Assembly: GCA_021823875.1 (NCBI GenBank)
Contig: JAKAMD010000067.1
Coordinates: forward strand, 1 to 12,081
Direction: 5' to 3'
Source of the DNA: Pseudomonadota bacterium
GTDB lineage: Bacteria > Pseudomonadota > Alphaproteobacteria > Rhizobiales > Xanthobacteraceae
Length of the DNA stretch: 12,081 bases
Position 1 is the stretch's first letter; each line of letters opens with the position of its first letter. The position numbers and the translations under genes were made by a program. The notes beneath the pieces are model-generated. The model was not told the origin of the DNA, ran no database searches, and worked only from the letters and a program-made list of their open reading frames with translations. Below are positions 1-5,440 of the stretch, one piece after another.

Positions 1-36
1 CGTGATCGGGTTACCAGGGAGCAAACAGACTTAGCC

Positions 37-183
37 ATGCCGACGGAAACCGCCATCATCGTCTCCGCCATCGTTGTCGCGTTCGCCTTGTTCGCCGTGT
101 CGCTGGCCTGGGCCGAGCGCTACACCCGCGATTATCGCGCACCGGGCGCACGCTATTTCGACGGACTCGGCCCGCAGGCCTAG
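37..183 (+). CDS. Small single-pass membrane protein, 48 aa, unknown function
   Basis: This short ORF runs from ATG at 37 to TAG at 181-183. Residues 1-5 are polar, residues 6-25 form one hydrophobic segment (IIVSAIVVAFALFAVSLAWA), and the rest is a short charged tail with several Arg, Tyr and Asp residues (AERYTRDYRAPG). This is the layout of a single-span inner-membrane protein with a small soluble C-terminus. From memory, small proteins beginning MPTE plus one helix are common in Bradyrhizobium-type genomes, but I know no function. An AGGGAG lies at 16-21, about 15 nt upstream, too far for a good Shine-Dalgarno, so the start rests on the reading frame and the helix. It converges on the PHA-system gene, with stops 26 bp apart. 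The window edge hides its promoter. Confidence 0.65.
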   Translation: MPTETAIIVSAIVVAFALFAVSLAWAERYTRDYRAPGARYFDGLGPQA

Positions 184-209
184 CACGCCTGCCGCGACGA
201 GCGGCGCCG

Positions 210-521
210 TCACTTCTTCTCCAATAAGAGTTGCCCGCGCTGGCCCACCACGCGCTGCACCGCGCGCGCGAACTGCGCCAGCAGCCAGGGCAGCGTCACC
301 TCCAGCCGCACGCCGGCCTCGTAGACGTCGATCGCGCCGAACGCGCGCTGGCCGAACGAGCGCACCTTGAAGCTCATGCGGTCGCCTTCCCAGTTTTCCT
401 CCTCGAGCGTGATCAGCGCTGAGAATTCCGCGCGTGCGCGCGCGATGCCGTCCTTGATGCGGCGCAGCGCCTCGTCCTTGCCGAGACGGTGCGGAATGAT
501 GACGACGATCGGCTCCGGCAT
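210..521 (-). CDS. Polyhydroxyalkanoic acid system family protein (PHA_gran_rgn type), 103 aa
   Basis: The 103-residue product resembles the small 'polyhydroxyalkanoic acid system' proteins (PHA_gran_rgn family) associated with PHA granules. Features seen are the N-terminal strand PIVVIIPHRLGKDEALRRI followed by an amphipathic helix (residues 14-35), a central acidic stretch (LEEENWEGDRMSF, 39-51), a beta-rich middle with FGQRAFGAIDVYE, and a C-terminal LPWLLAQFARAV helix. There is no signal peptide or membrane span, so it is cytosolic or granule-surface. The frame is open upstream to 668, but that extension is translated REP palindrome. The start at 521 is supported by AGGAGA at 532-537. The product name comes from family resemblance recalled without a search; its exact role in PHA metabolism is unknown and no PHA synthase or phasin gene is in this window. 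Confidence 0.75.
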   Translation of the reverse strand: MPEPIVVIIPHRLGKDEALRRIKDGIARARAEFSALITLEEENWEGDRMSFKVRSFGQRAFGAIDVYEAGVRLEVTLPWLLAQFARAVQRVVGQRGQLLLEKK

Positions 522-531
522 GCGGTGCGTT

Positions 532-537
532 TCTCCT
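532..537 (-). promoter_or_regulatory. Shine-Dalgarno deciding the start of the PHA-system gene
   Basis: On the minus strand this reads AGGAGA, about 10 nt before the ATG at 521. It supports the short 103-residue form over the longer open frame, which would run through the REP palindromes upstream. Confidence 0.6.
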
Positions 538-572
538 GCACGACGCTTCTCGAGCTGCGTCGTCCCAAACTC

Positions 573-660
573 CGTTCGTTCCCGCGAACGCGGGAACCCA
601 GGGCACCAATGCTCATCCGCAGGTTTGTCTTCTGGGTCCCCGCTTGCGCGGGGACGAACG
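573..660. repeat. Inverted pair of REP-like hairpins (GTCCCCGC class)
   Basis: Two 29-bp palindromic units, 573-601 (+ orientation) and 632-660 (inverted), flank a 30-bp spacer. Each begins CGTTCGT and ends ACCCAG in its own orientation, and they match at 25 of 29 positions. Each folds by itself: 579-586 pairs with 589-596 (TTCCCGCG/CGCGGGAA), and 636-643 pairs with 648-655 (GTCCCCGC/GCGGGGAC). One of the differences is a compensated T-A to C-G pair in the stem, so structure has been kept while sequence drifted. The layout is that of a bacterial interspersed REP doublet. It sits just upstream of the PHA-system gene and creates a spurious N-terminal extension of that frame. Confidence 0.8.
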
Positions 661-732
661 GATGACATCGCGCAAGCGGCCCATCACGGCGATATGGCGA
701 CGCCGCGCACGAAACTCCACCCCGCGACGCCA

Positions 733-761
733 GCGAGGCCGCCCCGGGGGGACGGCCTCGC
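733..761 (-). terminator. Possible terminator hairpin downstream of the small secreted protein gene
   Basis: GCGAGGCCG at 733-741 pairs perfectly with CGGCCTCGC at 753-761 around an 11-nt G/C loop, 26 bp past the stop of the minus-strand gene at 787. No T-tract follows on either strand, so it may be only a hairpin or an mRNA 3' stabiliser. The rest of 661-786 shows nothing I can name. Confidence 0.3.
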
Positions 762-786
762 CTCGTCGACACGCGTGGCGTTCAGC

Positions 787-1101
787 TTATTGGCACGGAC
801 CCCAATAGCCGAACTCGCGGTCGCGGTCGGTCCAGAACCAGCACCGGTTGCTGCCATCGGGGGGCCCCGCCTGCGGCGGCCCATTGGGCCCCGGACTGTA
901 GCGCTCCGGCCCGCGGGAATAGCCGGGCGGATACTCGACGCCTGGTCCGTAATAGAAACTGTTGGGCGCGCTCGCCCCGCCGCTCGGGCCGCTGCCACTG
1001 GCGGCACCGGCGCCGCCGCTGCGCGCATCCGCCGGCGGTGCGGCCAGGGCCGCAACGATCAGGGCCGCGGCAATCGTAAGAGCCGTCAAAACCTTTCGCA
1101 T
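787..1101 (-). CDS. Small secreted protein with Gly/Ser/Pro-rich middle, 104 aa, unknown function
   Basis: A classical signal peptide is visible: MRK, a hydrophobic core LTALTIAAALIVAALA, then APPADA with probable cleavage after residue 26. The mature part is low-complexity (SGGAGAASGSGPSGGAS, then Pro/Gly/Tyr-rich) and ends in an aromatic segment, RCWFWTDRDREFGYWGPCQ (residues 86-104), with two Cys (87 and 103) that could form a disulfide in the periplasm. That tail looks like the conserved part. The start is well supported: AGAGGTGA lies just upstream (1106-1113, minus strand). I recognise no domain and propose no function. It is divergent from the XRE regulator gene. Confidence 0.7.
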   Translation of the reverse strand: MRKVLTALTIAAALIVAALAAPPADARSGGAGAASGSGPSGGASAPNSFYYGPGVEYPPGYSRGPERYSPGPNGPPQAGPPDGSNRCWFWTDRDREFGYWGPCQ

Positions 1102-1145
1102 GGCATCACCTCTCGTCGGAAAGGAAAGCCAAACAGCCGTTCGTC

Positions 1146-1174
1146 GATATTTTGCTTAGCAGATCGCCGCGCAA
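1146..1174 (-). promoter_or_regulatory. Candidate promoter of the small secreted protein gene
   Basis: On the minus strand TTGCGC (1169-1174) and AATATC (1146-1151) are separated by 17 bp, giving a predicted leader of about 38 nt that carries the Shine-Dalgarno. It matches sigma-70-type spacing, but the hexamers are imperfect. Confidence 0.35.
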
Positions 1175-1209
1175 AACGCGTTGCGTTAGCTCAATCGCGC
1201 AGCGGCGCT

Positions 1210-1238
1210 TTGCCGCGCCATTTCAGCTATGCTATGGG
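1210..1238 (+). promoter_or_regulatory. Candidate promoter of the XRE regulator, implying a leaderless mRNA
   Basis: TTGCCG (1210-1215) is followed after 17 bp by TATGGG (1233-1238). Transcription would start about 1245, the first base of the GTG start codon. The -35 overlaps a small dyad (GGCGC at 1204-1208, GCGCC at 1215-1219), a possible self-repression site. Confidence 0.3.
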
Positions 1239-1244
1239 CGCAGC

Positions 1245-1499
1245 GTGAAAACCGCAGCAGGCAGCCCGCCCGTAAACGCCGCGCAAGTGCGCATGGCGCG
1301 CGCCGGCCTCGACTGGTCGCTGGACGACCTCGCCGAGGCCTCCGGCGTCAACCGCAACATGATCGCGAGTTACGAGCGCGGCCTCTTCGAGGGCGAGCCG
1401 GCGACTCTACAGAAAATCCGCCGGGCACTAGAAAAGGCCGGTATCGAATTCCTTGCGGGCGAAATGCCGGGCGTGCGGGTCAAGGCAAAACGGCGCTGA
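1245..1499 (+). CDS. XRE/Cro-type helix-turn-helix regulator, 84 aa
   Basis: A compact HTH_3-type protein. Residues 15-64 form the five-helix domain: VRMARAGLDWSLDDLAEASG (recognition fold entry), NRNMIASYERG (recognition helix), then TLQKIRRALEKAGIEFL. The short basic tail GVRVKAKRR follows. Single-domain proteins like this, ending AL..AG(I/V)EF plus a short tail, are common transcriptional regulators in rhizobia. The start is uncertain: the frame is open to 1152, but the upstream part (many Ser, Arg and Cys) does not look like the family. GTG at 1245 gives a sensible 84-residue product, although there is no Shine-Dalgarno; ATG at 1293 would cut into helix 1. It lies 49 bp upstream of the CAP gene on the same strand, so the two may be co-transcribed. 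The target is unknown. Confidence 0.8.
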   Translation: MKTAAGSPPVNAAQVRMARAGLDWSLDDLAEASGVNRNMIASYERGLFEGEPATLQKIRRALEKAGIEFLAGEMPGVRVKAKRR

Positions 1500-1536
1500 A
1501 GCGACAGCGGTCCACGCGCCGGTCCGAACAGACCGC

Positions 1537-1542
1537 GGGAGG
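1537..1542 (+). promoter_or_regulatory. Shine-Dalgarno deciding the start of the CAP-domain gene
   Basis: GGGAGG sits 6 nt before the ATG at 1549. It favours that start, which opens directly into a signal peptide, over upstream in-frame codons. Confidence 0.6.
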
Positions 1543-1548
1543 CGTCCC

Positions 1549-1965
1549 ATGCGAAATCGCATTCACATCGATAACGGCTTTTGTCTGGTACTCGTGCTTG
1601 GTGTCGTGCTGGCAGCCGCGCCCGCGCGCGCACTCGATCTCAACGGCTTCCGCCGCGCTCATCATCTCGCCCCGCTGACGATGAGCGGCGCGCTCTCCGC
1701 CGCGGCCGACGAACACGCGCGCGATCTCGCGCGCCGCAATCATCTCGACCATAACGGTTTCCGCGCGCGCCTCGGTCCCATTGCCGGAACCGCGGCCGAG
1801 AACGTGCTGGTCGGCTGCCTGGACGAGGCTTGCGCCATCCGTGTGTGGGCGCATTCGCCCGGTCACCGGCGCAACATGTTGATGCGCGGCGTCAGCGCTT
1901 ACGGCATCGCTTCCGCCACCGCCACCAATGGAAGGCGTTACTGGGTGCTGGAACTGGGCAATTGA
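1549..1965 (+). CDS. Secreted CAP/SCP-domain protein, 138 aa
   Basis: After a signal peptide (hydrophobic core FCLVLVLGVVLAAAPARA, probable cleavage after residue 28), the mature protein is almost entirely one CAP (cysteine-rich secretory protein/SCP) domain. Family signatures in order are: FRRAHHLAPL (34-43), the helix LSAAADEHARDLARRNHLDHNG (49-70) with His56 and His68, AEN (83-85) with Glu84, then WAHSPGHRRNML (100-111) with His106, and the closing strand RYWVLELGN. Cys90 and Cys95 may pair. At about 110 residues after processing it is a minimal CAP domain. Bacterial members are exported; their biochemical role is poorly defined. The gene follows the XRE regulator by 49 bp and precedes the L,D-transpeptidase by 106 bp, so two neighbours act in the periplasm. 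Confidence 0.9.
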   Translation: MRNRIHIDNGFCLVLVLGVVLAAAPARALDLNGFRRAHHLAPLTMSGALSAAADEHARDLARRNHLDHNGFRARLGPIAGTAAENVLVGCLDEACAIRVWAHSPGHRRNMLMRGVSAYGIASATATNGRRYWVLELGN

Positions 1966-2005
1966 GGCGCCGCTAAAACATACCTCCCGCCGGAAATCGC
2001 GCGGC

Positions 2006-2038
2006 TTGCCATAATCCGGCCCTGCGGCGTGCTATGGT
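2006..2038 (+). promoter_or_regulatory. Weak candidate promoter upstream of the L,D-transpeptidase
   Basis: TTGCCA at 2006-2011 and a TGCTATGGT block at 2030-2038 resemble promoter elements. Spacing is 18 bp if TGCTAT is the -10 and 21 bp if TATGGT is. The gene has its own Shine-Dalgarno (GGGAG, 2060-2064). The call rests on motif resemblance only. Confidence 0.2.
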
Positions 2039-2071
2039 TAAATCGTTCGGTTCCGGGCTGGGAGTTGTGCC

Positions 2072-2746
2072 ATGCGTCTCCAATGCCTCGCCGCCGTCAT
2101 CGCCGGTTTTGTTGCGCTGGTCTTCGCGCCGGCCGCCCAGGCAAACCTGCTGATCAAGATCGACAAATCGCAGCAAAAGATGACCGTCACGACCGACGGC
2201 GAACAGCTTTACACCTGGCCGGTGTCGACCGGACGCGAGGGTTACAACACACCGAGCGGCGACTTCACGCCGTTCCGCATGGACCGTCATCACTTCAGCG
2301 AGGAGTGGGACGATGCGCCTATGCCCTATTCGATCTTCTTCACCAAACAGGGCCACGCCATCCACGGCACCTATGAGCAGCGTTATCTCGGTCGCGCGGT
2401 GTCGCACGGCTGCGTGCGGCTGTCGGTTAAGCATGCCGCCATCCTGTGGGACCTGGTGAAGGAATACGGCAAGAAGAACACCGAAGTGGTGCTCACCGGC
2501 AAAATCCCGCCGCCCGCGCCACAGGTCGCGCATACCCGCAAGGACGACGACGTCACCGGCAGCGTGTCGCGGCGCGCCGCGCGCGACGACGAACGCGCTC
2601 GTTATGAGGCGCGTGAAAGATACGACGATGACCCGCCACCGCGTTACGCGCGCCGCTACGAACGACTGCCGCGCTATTACGACCGCCACGACAGCCCGCT
2701 GCCGGTCTTCCCGTTCTTCCTGCTAATGCAGCCGCCGGGCTACTGA
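2072..2746 (+). CDS. Periplasmic L,D-transpeptidase (YkuD domain), 224 aa
   Basis: The protein carries a signal peptide (cleavage likely after AQA, residue 24) and a YkuD domain from about residue 26 to 142. The catalytic signature is clear: HAIHGT (95-100) and SHGCVRLS (111-118), with Cys114 as nucleophile and His98 and His112 nearby. Enzymes of this family make 3->3 peptidoglycan cross-links or attach proteins to peptidoglycan; which one applies here cannot be read from sequence. The first strand, LLIKIDKSQQKMTV, and PVSTGREGYNTPSGDFTPF are typical. Beyond residue 145 is an unusual tail of about 80 residues: Pro linker, then Arg/Asp/Tyr-rich repeats such as RYEARERYDDD and RRYERLPRYYDR, ending in hydrophobic PVFPFFLLM. 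The start is fixed by GGGAG 7 nt upstream. It converges on the hemerythrin gene with a 17-bp gap. Confidence 0.92.
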   Translation: MRLQCLAAVIAGFVALVFAPAAQANLLIKIDKSQQKMTVTTDGEQLYTWPVSTGREGYNTPSGDFTPFRMDRHHFSEEWDDAPMPYSIFFTKQGHAIHGTYEQRYLGRAVSHGCVRLSVKHAAILWDLVKEYGKKNTEVVLTGKIPPPAPQVAHTRKDDDVTGSVSRRAARDDERARYEARERYDDDPPPRYARRYERLPRYYDRHDSPLPVFPFFLLMQPPGY

Positions 2747-2763
2747 GCGAATAAGCGCGCCAC

Positions 2764-3369
2764 TTAACCGTGGTGTGCCACGCCGAGCGCATCCTCGCCG
2801 CGATCGAGGATGAGCGGCACGATCAGGTCTTCCTCGTCGTCGAGATGGCGCATCAGCCCGGCAAGCAGCGCACCGCTCGCCGTCGCGTAATCTTCGCCGC
2901 AACGCCTCACCGCGTCGGCGTCGCCGGCAAACGCCCGCAGCAGCGCATTGGTGGCATCCGCAGTGCGCGCCATGTCGGCGTGGATGGCGTGGTGGTCCTC
3001 TTCCAGCACGTCGAAGCCGCGCGCCAGGCGGTCATCGGCGGCGCGGAAGATCGGGAAGTAATGGTAGTCCTCGATCTGATGATGCGCGTTGAGCTGCGAG
3101 AGCAGGAACTGCAGCCGCGGCACCAGGCGACCGGGGAAGTCCGGCGCCGCCAGCCGGCCTTCACGGAAATCGCCCGTGATCGTTCCGATCAGCGCGGAAA
3201 GCTCGCGGAACATGGCGTGGCGCGACAGCCAGAAGCGCGCCATCCCGCCGAGATTGGCGTGCGTCTCCCAACGCTCGCGCGGGTAGCGCAGAAGAAGCAT
3301 GCGCATGTCCTCCGGCCAGCCGGTGCGGCGGGCCAGCGCGAGCGGGTCATTGAGCGTTTCGTGGTTCAT
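2764..3369 (-). CDS. Hemerythrin-like (HHE cation-binding) protein, 201 aa
   Basis: A soluble, mostly helical protein rich in His and Glu at the positions expected of a hemerythrin HHE four-helix bundle that binds a di-iron centre. Candidate ligands are His51 (LSRHAMFREL), His96/His97 and Glu100 in NAHHQIEDYHYFP, His126/His127/His130 in EEDHHAIHADM, and His175 with Glu179/Glu180 in RHLDDEEDLIVPLIL. A leading segment of about 45 residues (TGWPEDMRMLLLRYPRERW) precedes the bundle. Such proteins are linked to oxygen, nitric oxide or iron handling; the substrate here is unknown. ATG at 3369 is chosen because MNHETLNDP reads like a natural N-terminus and AAGG precedes it. An in-frame GTG at 3411 would add 14 residues. 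It is divergent from prmA, 86 bp apart. Confidence 0.88.
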   Translation of the reverse strand: MNHETLNDPLALARRTGWPEDMRMLLLRYPRERWETHANLGGMARFWLSRHAMFRELSALIGTITGDFREGRLAAPDFPGRLVPRLQFLLSQLNAHHQIEDYHYFPIFRAADDRLARGFDVLEEDHHAIHADMARTADATNALLRAFAGDADAVRRCGEDYATASGALLAGLMRHLDDEEDLIVPLILDRGEDALGVAHHG

Positions 3370-3430
3370 GAGGCCTTGATAGCCATTGTCGGCGCCGATG
3401 CGAAGCGCCACCCTATGCCCCGAATCGTCT

Positions 3431-3451
3431 CAAGAACCGTTGCAAGAACCG
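3431..3451. repeat. Nine-bp direct repeat CAAGAACCG in the hemerythrin/prmA divergent gap
   Basis: CAAGAACCG occurs at 3431-3439 and again at 3443-3451, a 12-bp step, ending 4 bp before the prmA start. It could be a pair of operator half-sites for either gene or may be chance. Confidence 0.3.
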
Positions 3452-3455
3452 CCGC

Positions 3456-4355
3456 ATGACCGAAACCCCGACCGTCGTCGCCCGTCTCCTCTGTGACGAG
3501 CCGACCGCCCGCAAGCTCGCCGGCCTCTTGGGCGAGAGCCTCGACGCCGAAGACACCGTGTGCTCCGCCTTCGAAGGTGATGATGGCCAGTGGCAGGTAG
3601 CAATCCACTTCCGCAATGCGCCGGACGAGGCGGCGGTGCGCGCCTTGGTGAAGCTTGCGGCCGGTGACGCGGCCGCAGCGGCGGTGACCTTCGAACCGGT
3701 CGCGGAGGTCGATTGGGTGGCGCAAAGCCTGGCCGGCCTGTCGCCGGTGCGCGTCGGCCGCTTTGTCGTCCATGGCGCGCATGACCGCGCCCGCGTGCCG
3801 GTCAATGCGCTCGGCATCGAGATCGAGGCGGCGCTCGCCTTCGGCACCGGCCATCACGGCACCACCCGCGGCTGCCTGCTGGCACTCGACGCCTTGGCGA
3901 AGCGGCAGCGCTTAGGCCATGTGCTCGATCTCGGCACCGGCTCCGGCGTCTTGGCCATGGCGGCGGCGAAGAGGCTGCATATCCCCGTTGTCGCCAGCGA
4001 CATCGACAAGATCGCCATCATTGCCGCGCACGCCAATGCGCGGCTCAACCGCGCGGCGCCGTTGATCCATTTCGTGCACGCGCCCGGCACCAAGGCGCGC
4101 GTCATCGCGGCCGCAGGGCCCTATGATCTGATCTTCGCCAATATCCTGTTGGGGCCGTTGTTGCGGCTGGCGGTGCCGATCCGGCGGCTCTGCGCGCGCG
4201 GCGCCCATGTCGTGCTGTCGGGGCTGTTGCCGGCACAGGCCAATGCCGCTCTCGCGATCTATCGCACGCAGGGTCTGATCTTGCAGCGGCGCATCGTGCT
4301 GGAAGGCTGGGCGACGCTGGTGCTGCGAAATCCTCCGGCGCGGGCGCGCCGCTAA
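3456..4355 (+). CDS. prmA: Ribosomal protein L11 methyltransferase, 299 aa
   Basis: PrmA transfers methyl groups from S-adenosylmethionine to ribosomal protein L11. The N-terminal substrate-recognition domain (about 1-95) is followed by the Rossmann methyltransferase domain. The family signature AFGTGHHGTTRGC is at 128-140 (family form AFGTG.H.TT..C), SAM-binding motif I VLDLGTGSGVLAMAA at 156-170, the acidic end of strand 2 at SDIDKIAI (181-188), and DLIFANIL at 224-231, where the Asn229 region is the substrate-side motif. LSGLL (254-258) closes the fold. Length is usual for the family. There is no clear Shine-Dalgarno before ATG 3456, but the start gives a typical N-terminus. It reads divergently from the hemerythrin gene, and its TAA overlaps the stop codon of the convergent TMEM175-like gene. 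Confidence 0.95.
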   Translation: MTETPTVVARLLCDEPTARKLAGLLGESLDAEDTVCSAFEGDDGQWQVAIHFRNAPDEAAVRALVKLAAGDAAAAAVTFEPVAEVDWVAQSLAGLSPVRVGRFVVHGAHDRARVPVNALGIEIEAALAFGTGHHGTTRGCLLALDALAKRQRLGHVLDLGTGSGVLAMAAAKRLHIPVVASDIDKIAIIAAHANARLNRAAPLIHFVHAPGTKARVIAAAGPYDLIFANILLGPLLRLAVPIRRLCARGAHVVLSGLLPAQANAALAIYRTQGLILQRRIVLEGWATLVLRNPPARARR

Positions 4356-4936
4356 ACCTCGCGCCCCAGCAGACGCACCGCGAGCGGCCCTGCGAGGATG
4401 TTGAGCAGATAGGCGTACATCGCGTAGCCGGGCACGATCAGGCTGAGCACGACGGATAAGACGGCCGACGCCATGAAGAACATGGTCTTGGCGTTTCCGA
4501 TGCGCAGGTGCAGCCGATGCTCGGGTGCCACCTCCGACATGCGCAGGCACAGCGACAGCGCGGCGACAATGATCAGGTTGGCGGCATAAAGCCAGACGGC
4601 GGGCGGCAGCTCCCCGTAGGCGCCGACGACACTGCTGGAGAACGGCACGCTGGTGATGAAGAACAGATAGACCACCGACCAGCGCAGCACGTTGGACGAG
4701 ACCTGTTCGACGCGGAGCAGCTCGATGTTGGAACGCCAATTCGCCGCCAGGACAAAGAAACTGATGACATAGGCGATGTATTTCGGCCACAAGGCCCACA
4801 GACGCACGATCAAATCGGCGCTGTCCCGGATCGGAAGATCGGCGGGCAGCCGGACCTCCAGGATCAAGAGCGTCATGGCGAAGGCGAAGATGCCGTCGGC
4901 CAAAGCGTCGATGCGCGACTTGGGAAATGTTCTCAT
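4352..4936 (-). CDS. TMEM175-family (DUF1211) integral membrane protein, 194 aa
   Basis: The N-terminus SRIDALADGIFAFAMTLLIL (7-26) matches the family signature R..(A/F)(F/L)xDG(I/V)FAIA.TLL.LE found in the first helix of TMEM175-type potassium channels. Roughly six membrane segments are visible: 12-30, 50-67, 86-104, 112-133, 152-169 and 171-189. The usual Phe-Ser-Asp of helix 1 is Leu-Ala-Asp here, with Asp14 kept, and the region around Trp67 (ANWRSNIELL) has Asn where many relatives have His. Potassium conduction is therefore inference from family membership only. ATG 4936 is chosen because MRTFPKSRIDA leads straight into the signature, with GGAG about 10 nt upstream. An in-frame extension to 4981 is less likely. 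Its TAG shares bases with the prmA TAA (4352-4355). Confidence 0.82.
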   Translation of the reverse strand: MRTFPKSRIDALADGIFAFAMTLLILEVRLPADLPIRDSADLIVRLWALWPKYIAYVISFFVLAANWRSNIELLRVEQVSSNVLRWSVVYLFFITSVPFSSSVVGAYGELPPAVWLYAANLIIVAALSLCLRMSEVAPEHRLHLRIGNAKTMFFMASAVLSVVLSLIVPGYAMYAYLLNILAGPLAVRLLGREV

Positions 4937-5016
4937 CGCTCGGTCTCCGAGCATGCCGGCCGGCACAGCGCAGCCGCGCAACGCGGATCACAGCGGGCCG
5001 GGTCGAAACCGGTGCC

Positions 5017-5046
5017 AGCATACATCCGCCTCCGGCTTTTTGGCAC
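5017..5046 (-). promoter_or_regulatory. Candidate promoter of the TMEM175-like gene
   Basis: On the minus strand GTGCCA (5041-5046) and TATGCT (5017-5022) are 18 bp apart, about 80 nt before ATG 4936. The same stretch is bounded by GTGCCA/TGGCAC inverted arms (5012-5017, 5041-5046). The support is modest. Confidence 0.3.
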
Positions 5047-5051
5047 GAGCC

Positions 5052-5087
5052 CAAAACGAAACCGCCCCGGGCGGGGAGCCGGGGCGG
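5052..5087 (-). terminator. Rho-independent terminator of the 79-aa gene
   Basis: CCGCCCCGG (5079-5087 read on the minus strand) pairs perfectly over 9 bp with its partner at 5062-5070, leaving an 8-nt loop. On the minus strand it is followed by TTTCGTTTTGG. It lies 31 bp past the stop of the gene ending at 5119 and separates it from the TMEM175-like gene on the same strand. Confidence 0.75.
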
Positions 5088-5118
5088 CCAATGTTTTGGC
5101 AGTCGATTGAAACGGCGC

Positions 5119-5358
5119 TTACCAGCCGCCGAACGGCATGTCCTGCGAGCCGGTCTTGACCAGCCGATTGCCGCGCTCGTCCAGGCTGTAGGGCAGCAGA
5201 TCGAGATGCAGCGCGATCTCGCGGCGCGCCTGCGTCATCCGCGCCTCGATCAGCGTATCGATGAAACGGGCGAACCAGCTTTTGCGCGGCGCGGCCTTCT
5301 CAACCTTGCGTGCACCAGCGTCGGCTACGCGACCAACGTCATATGTGACGGCAACCAT
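5119..5358 (-). CDS. Small basic cytosolic protein, 79 aa, unknown function
   Basis: The product starts MVAVTYDVGRVADAGARKVE, continues with a basic, amphipathic helix (RKSWFARFIDTLIEARMTQARREIALHL, residues 25-52), and ends in a polar tail closing DMPFGGW. It has no signal peptide, membrane span or recognised domain. Small proteins with a WF.RF.D.LIEARM..A.REI core occur in rhizobia as far as I recall, without assigned function. The start is firm: AAGGAG lies 7 nt before ATG 5358 and is one of the best ribosome-binding sites in the window. The frame is open further upstream to 5484, but that part runs across the promoter-like dyad and is not favoured. A terminator follows and a dyad overlapping a -10-like box precedes it, so it looks like a free-standing, well-expressed and possibly regulated gene. 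Confidence 0.75.
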   Translation of the reverse strand: MVAVTYDVGRVADAGARKVEKAAPRKSWFARFIDTLIEARMTQARREIALHLDLLPYSLDERGNRLVKTGSQDMPFGGW

Positions 5359-5365
5359 GTCTATT

Positions 5366-5371
5366 CTCCTT
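5366..5371 (-). promoter_or_regulatory. Strong Shine-Dalgarno of the 79-aa gene
   Basis: It reads AAGGAG on the minus strand, 7 nt before ATG 5358. It excludes the longer upstream start. Confidence 0.75.
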
Positions 5372-5419
5372 TCGAACCGAAGCGTTGAGCGAACGTCCTC
5401 GGCGTCTTCCCTGACTGTT

Positions 5420-5440
5420 GCATCGCAATATAAGCGATGC
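5420..5440 (-). promoter_or_regulatory. Dyad overlapping a -10-like box upstream of the 79-aa gene
   Basis: GCATCGC (5420-5426) and GCGATGC (5434-5440) form perfect 7-bp inverted arms around an A/T centre that reads TTATATT on the minus strand. The centre resembles a -10 element about 70 nt before the start codon. This is the geometry of an operator covering a promoter, but no good -35 is visible. Confidence 0.4.

Noticed and set aside
367..1248. A 293-codon + strand frame over the PHA-system and small secreted protein genes
   Set aside because: It runs through REP palindromes and opposite-strand genes with good starts; composition is Arg/Ala/Ser-rich.
3912..5054. A 380-codon minus-strand frame spanning prmA and the TMEM175-like gene
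   Set aside because: It crosses two convincing genes in the wrong frame and has no family signature.
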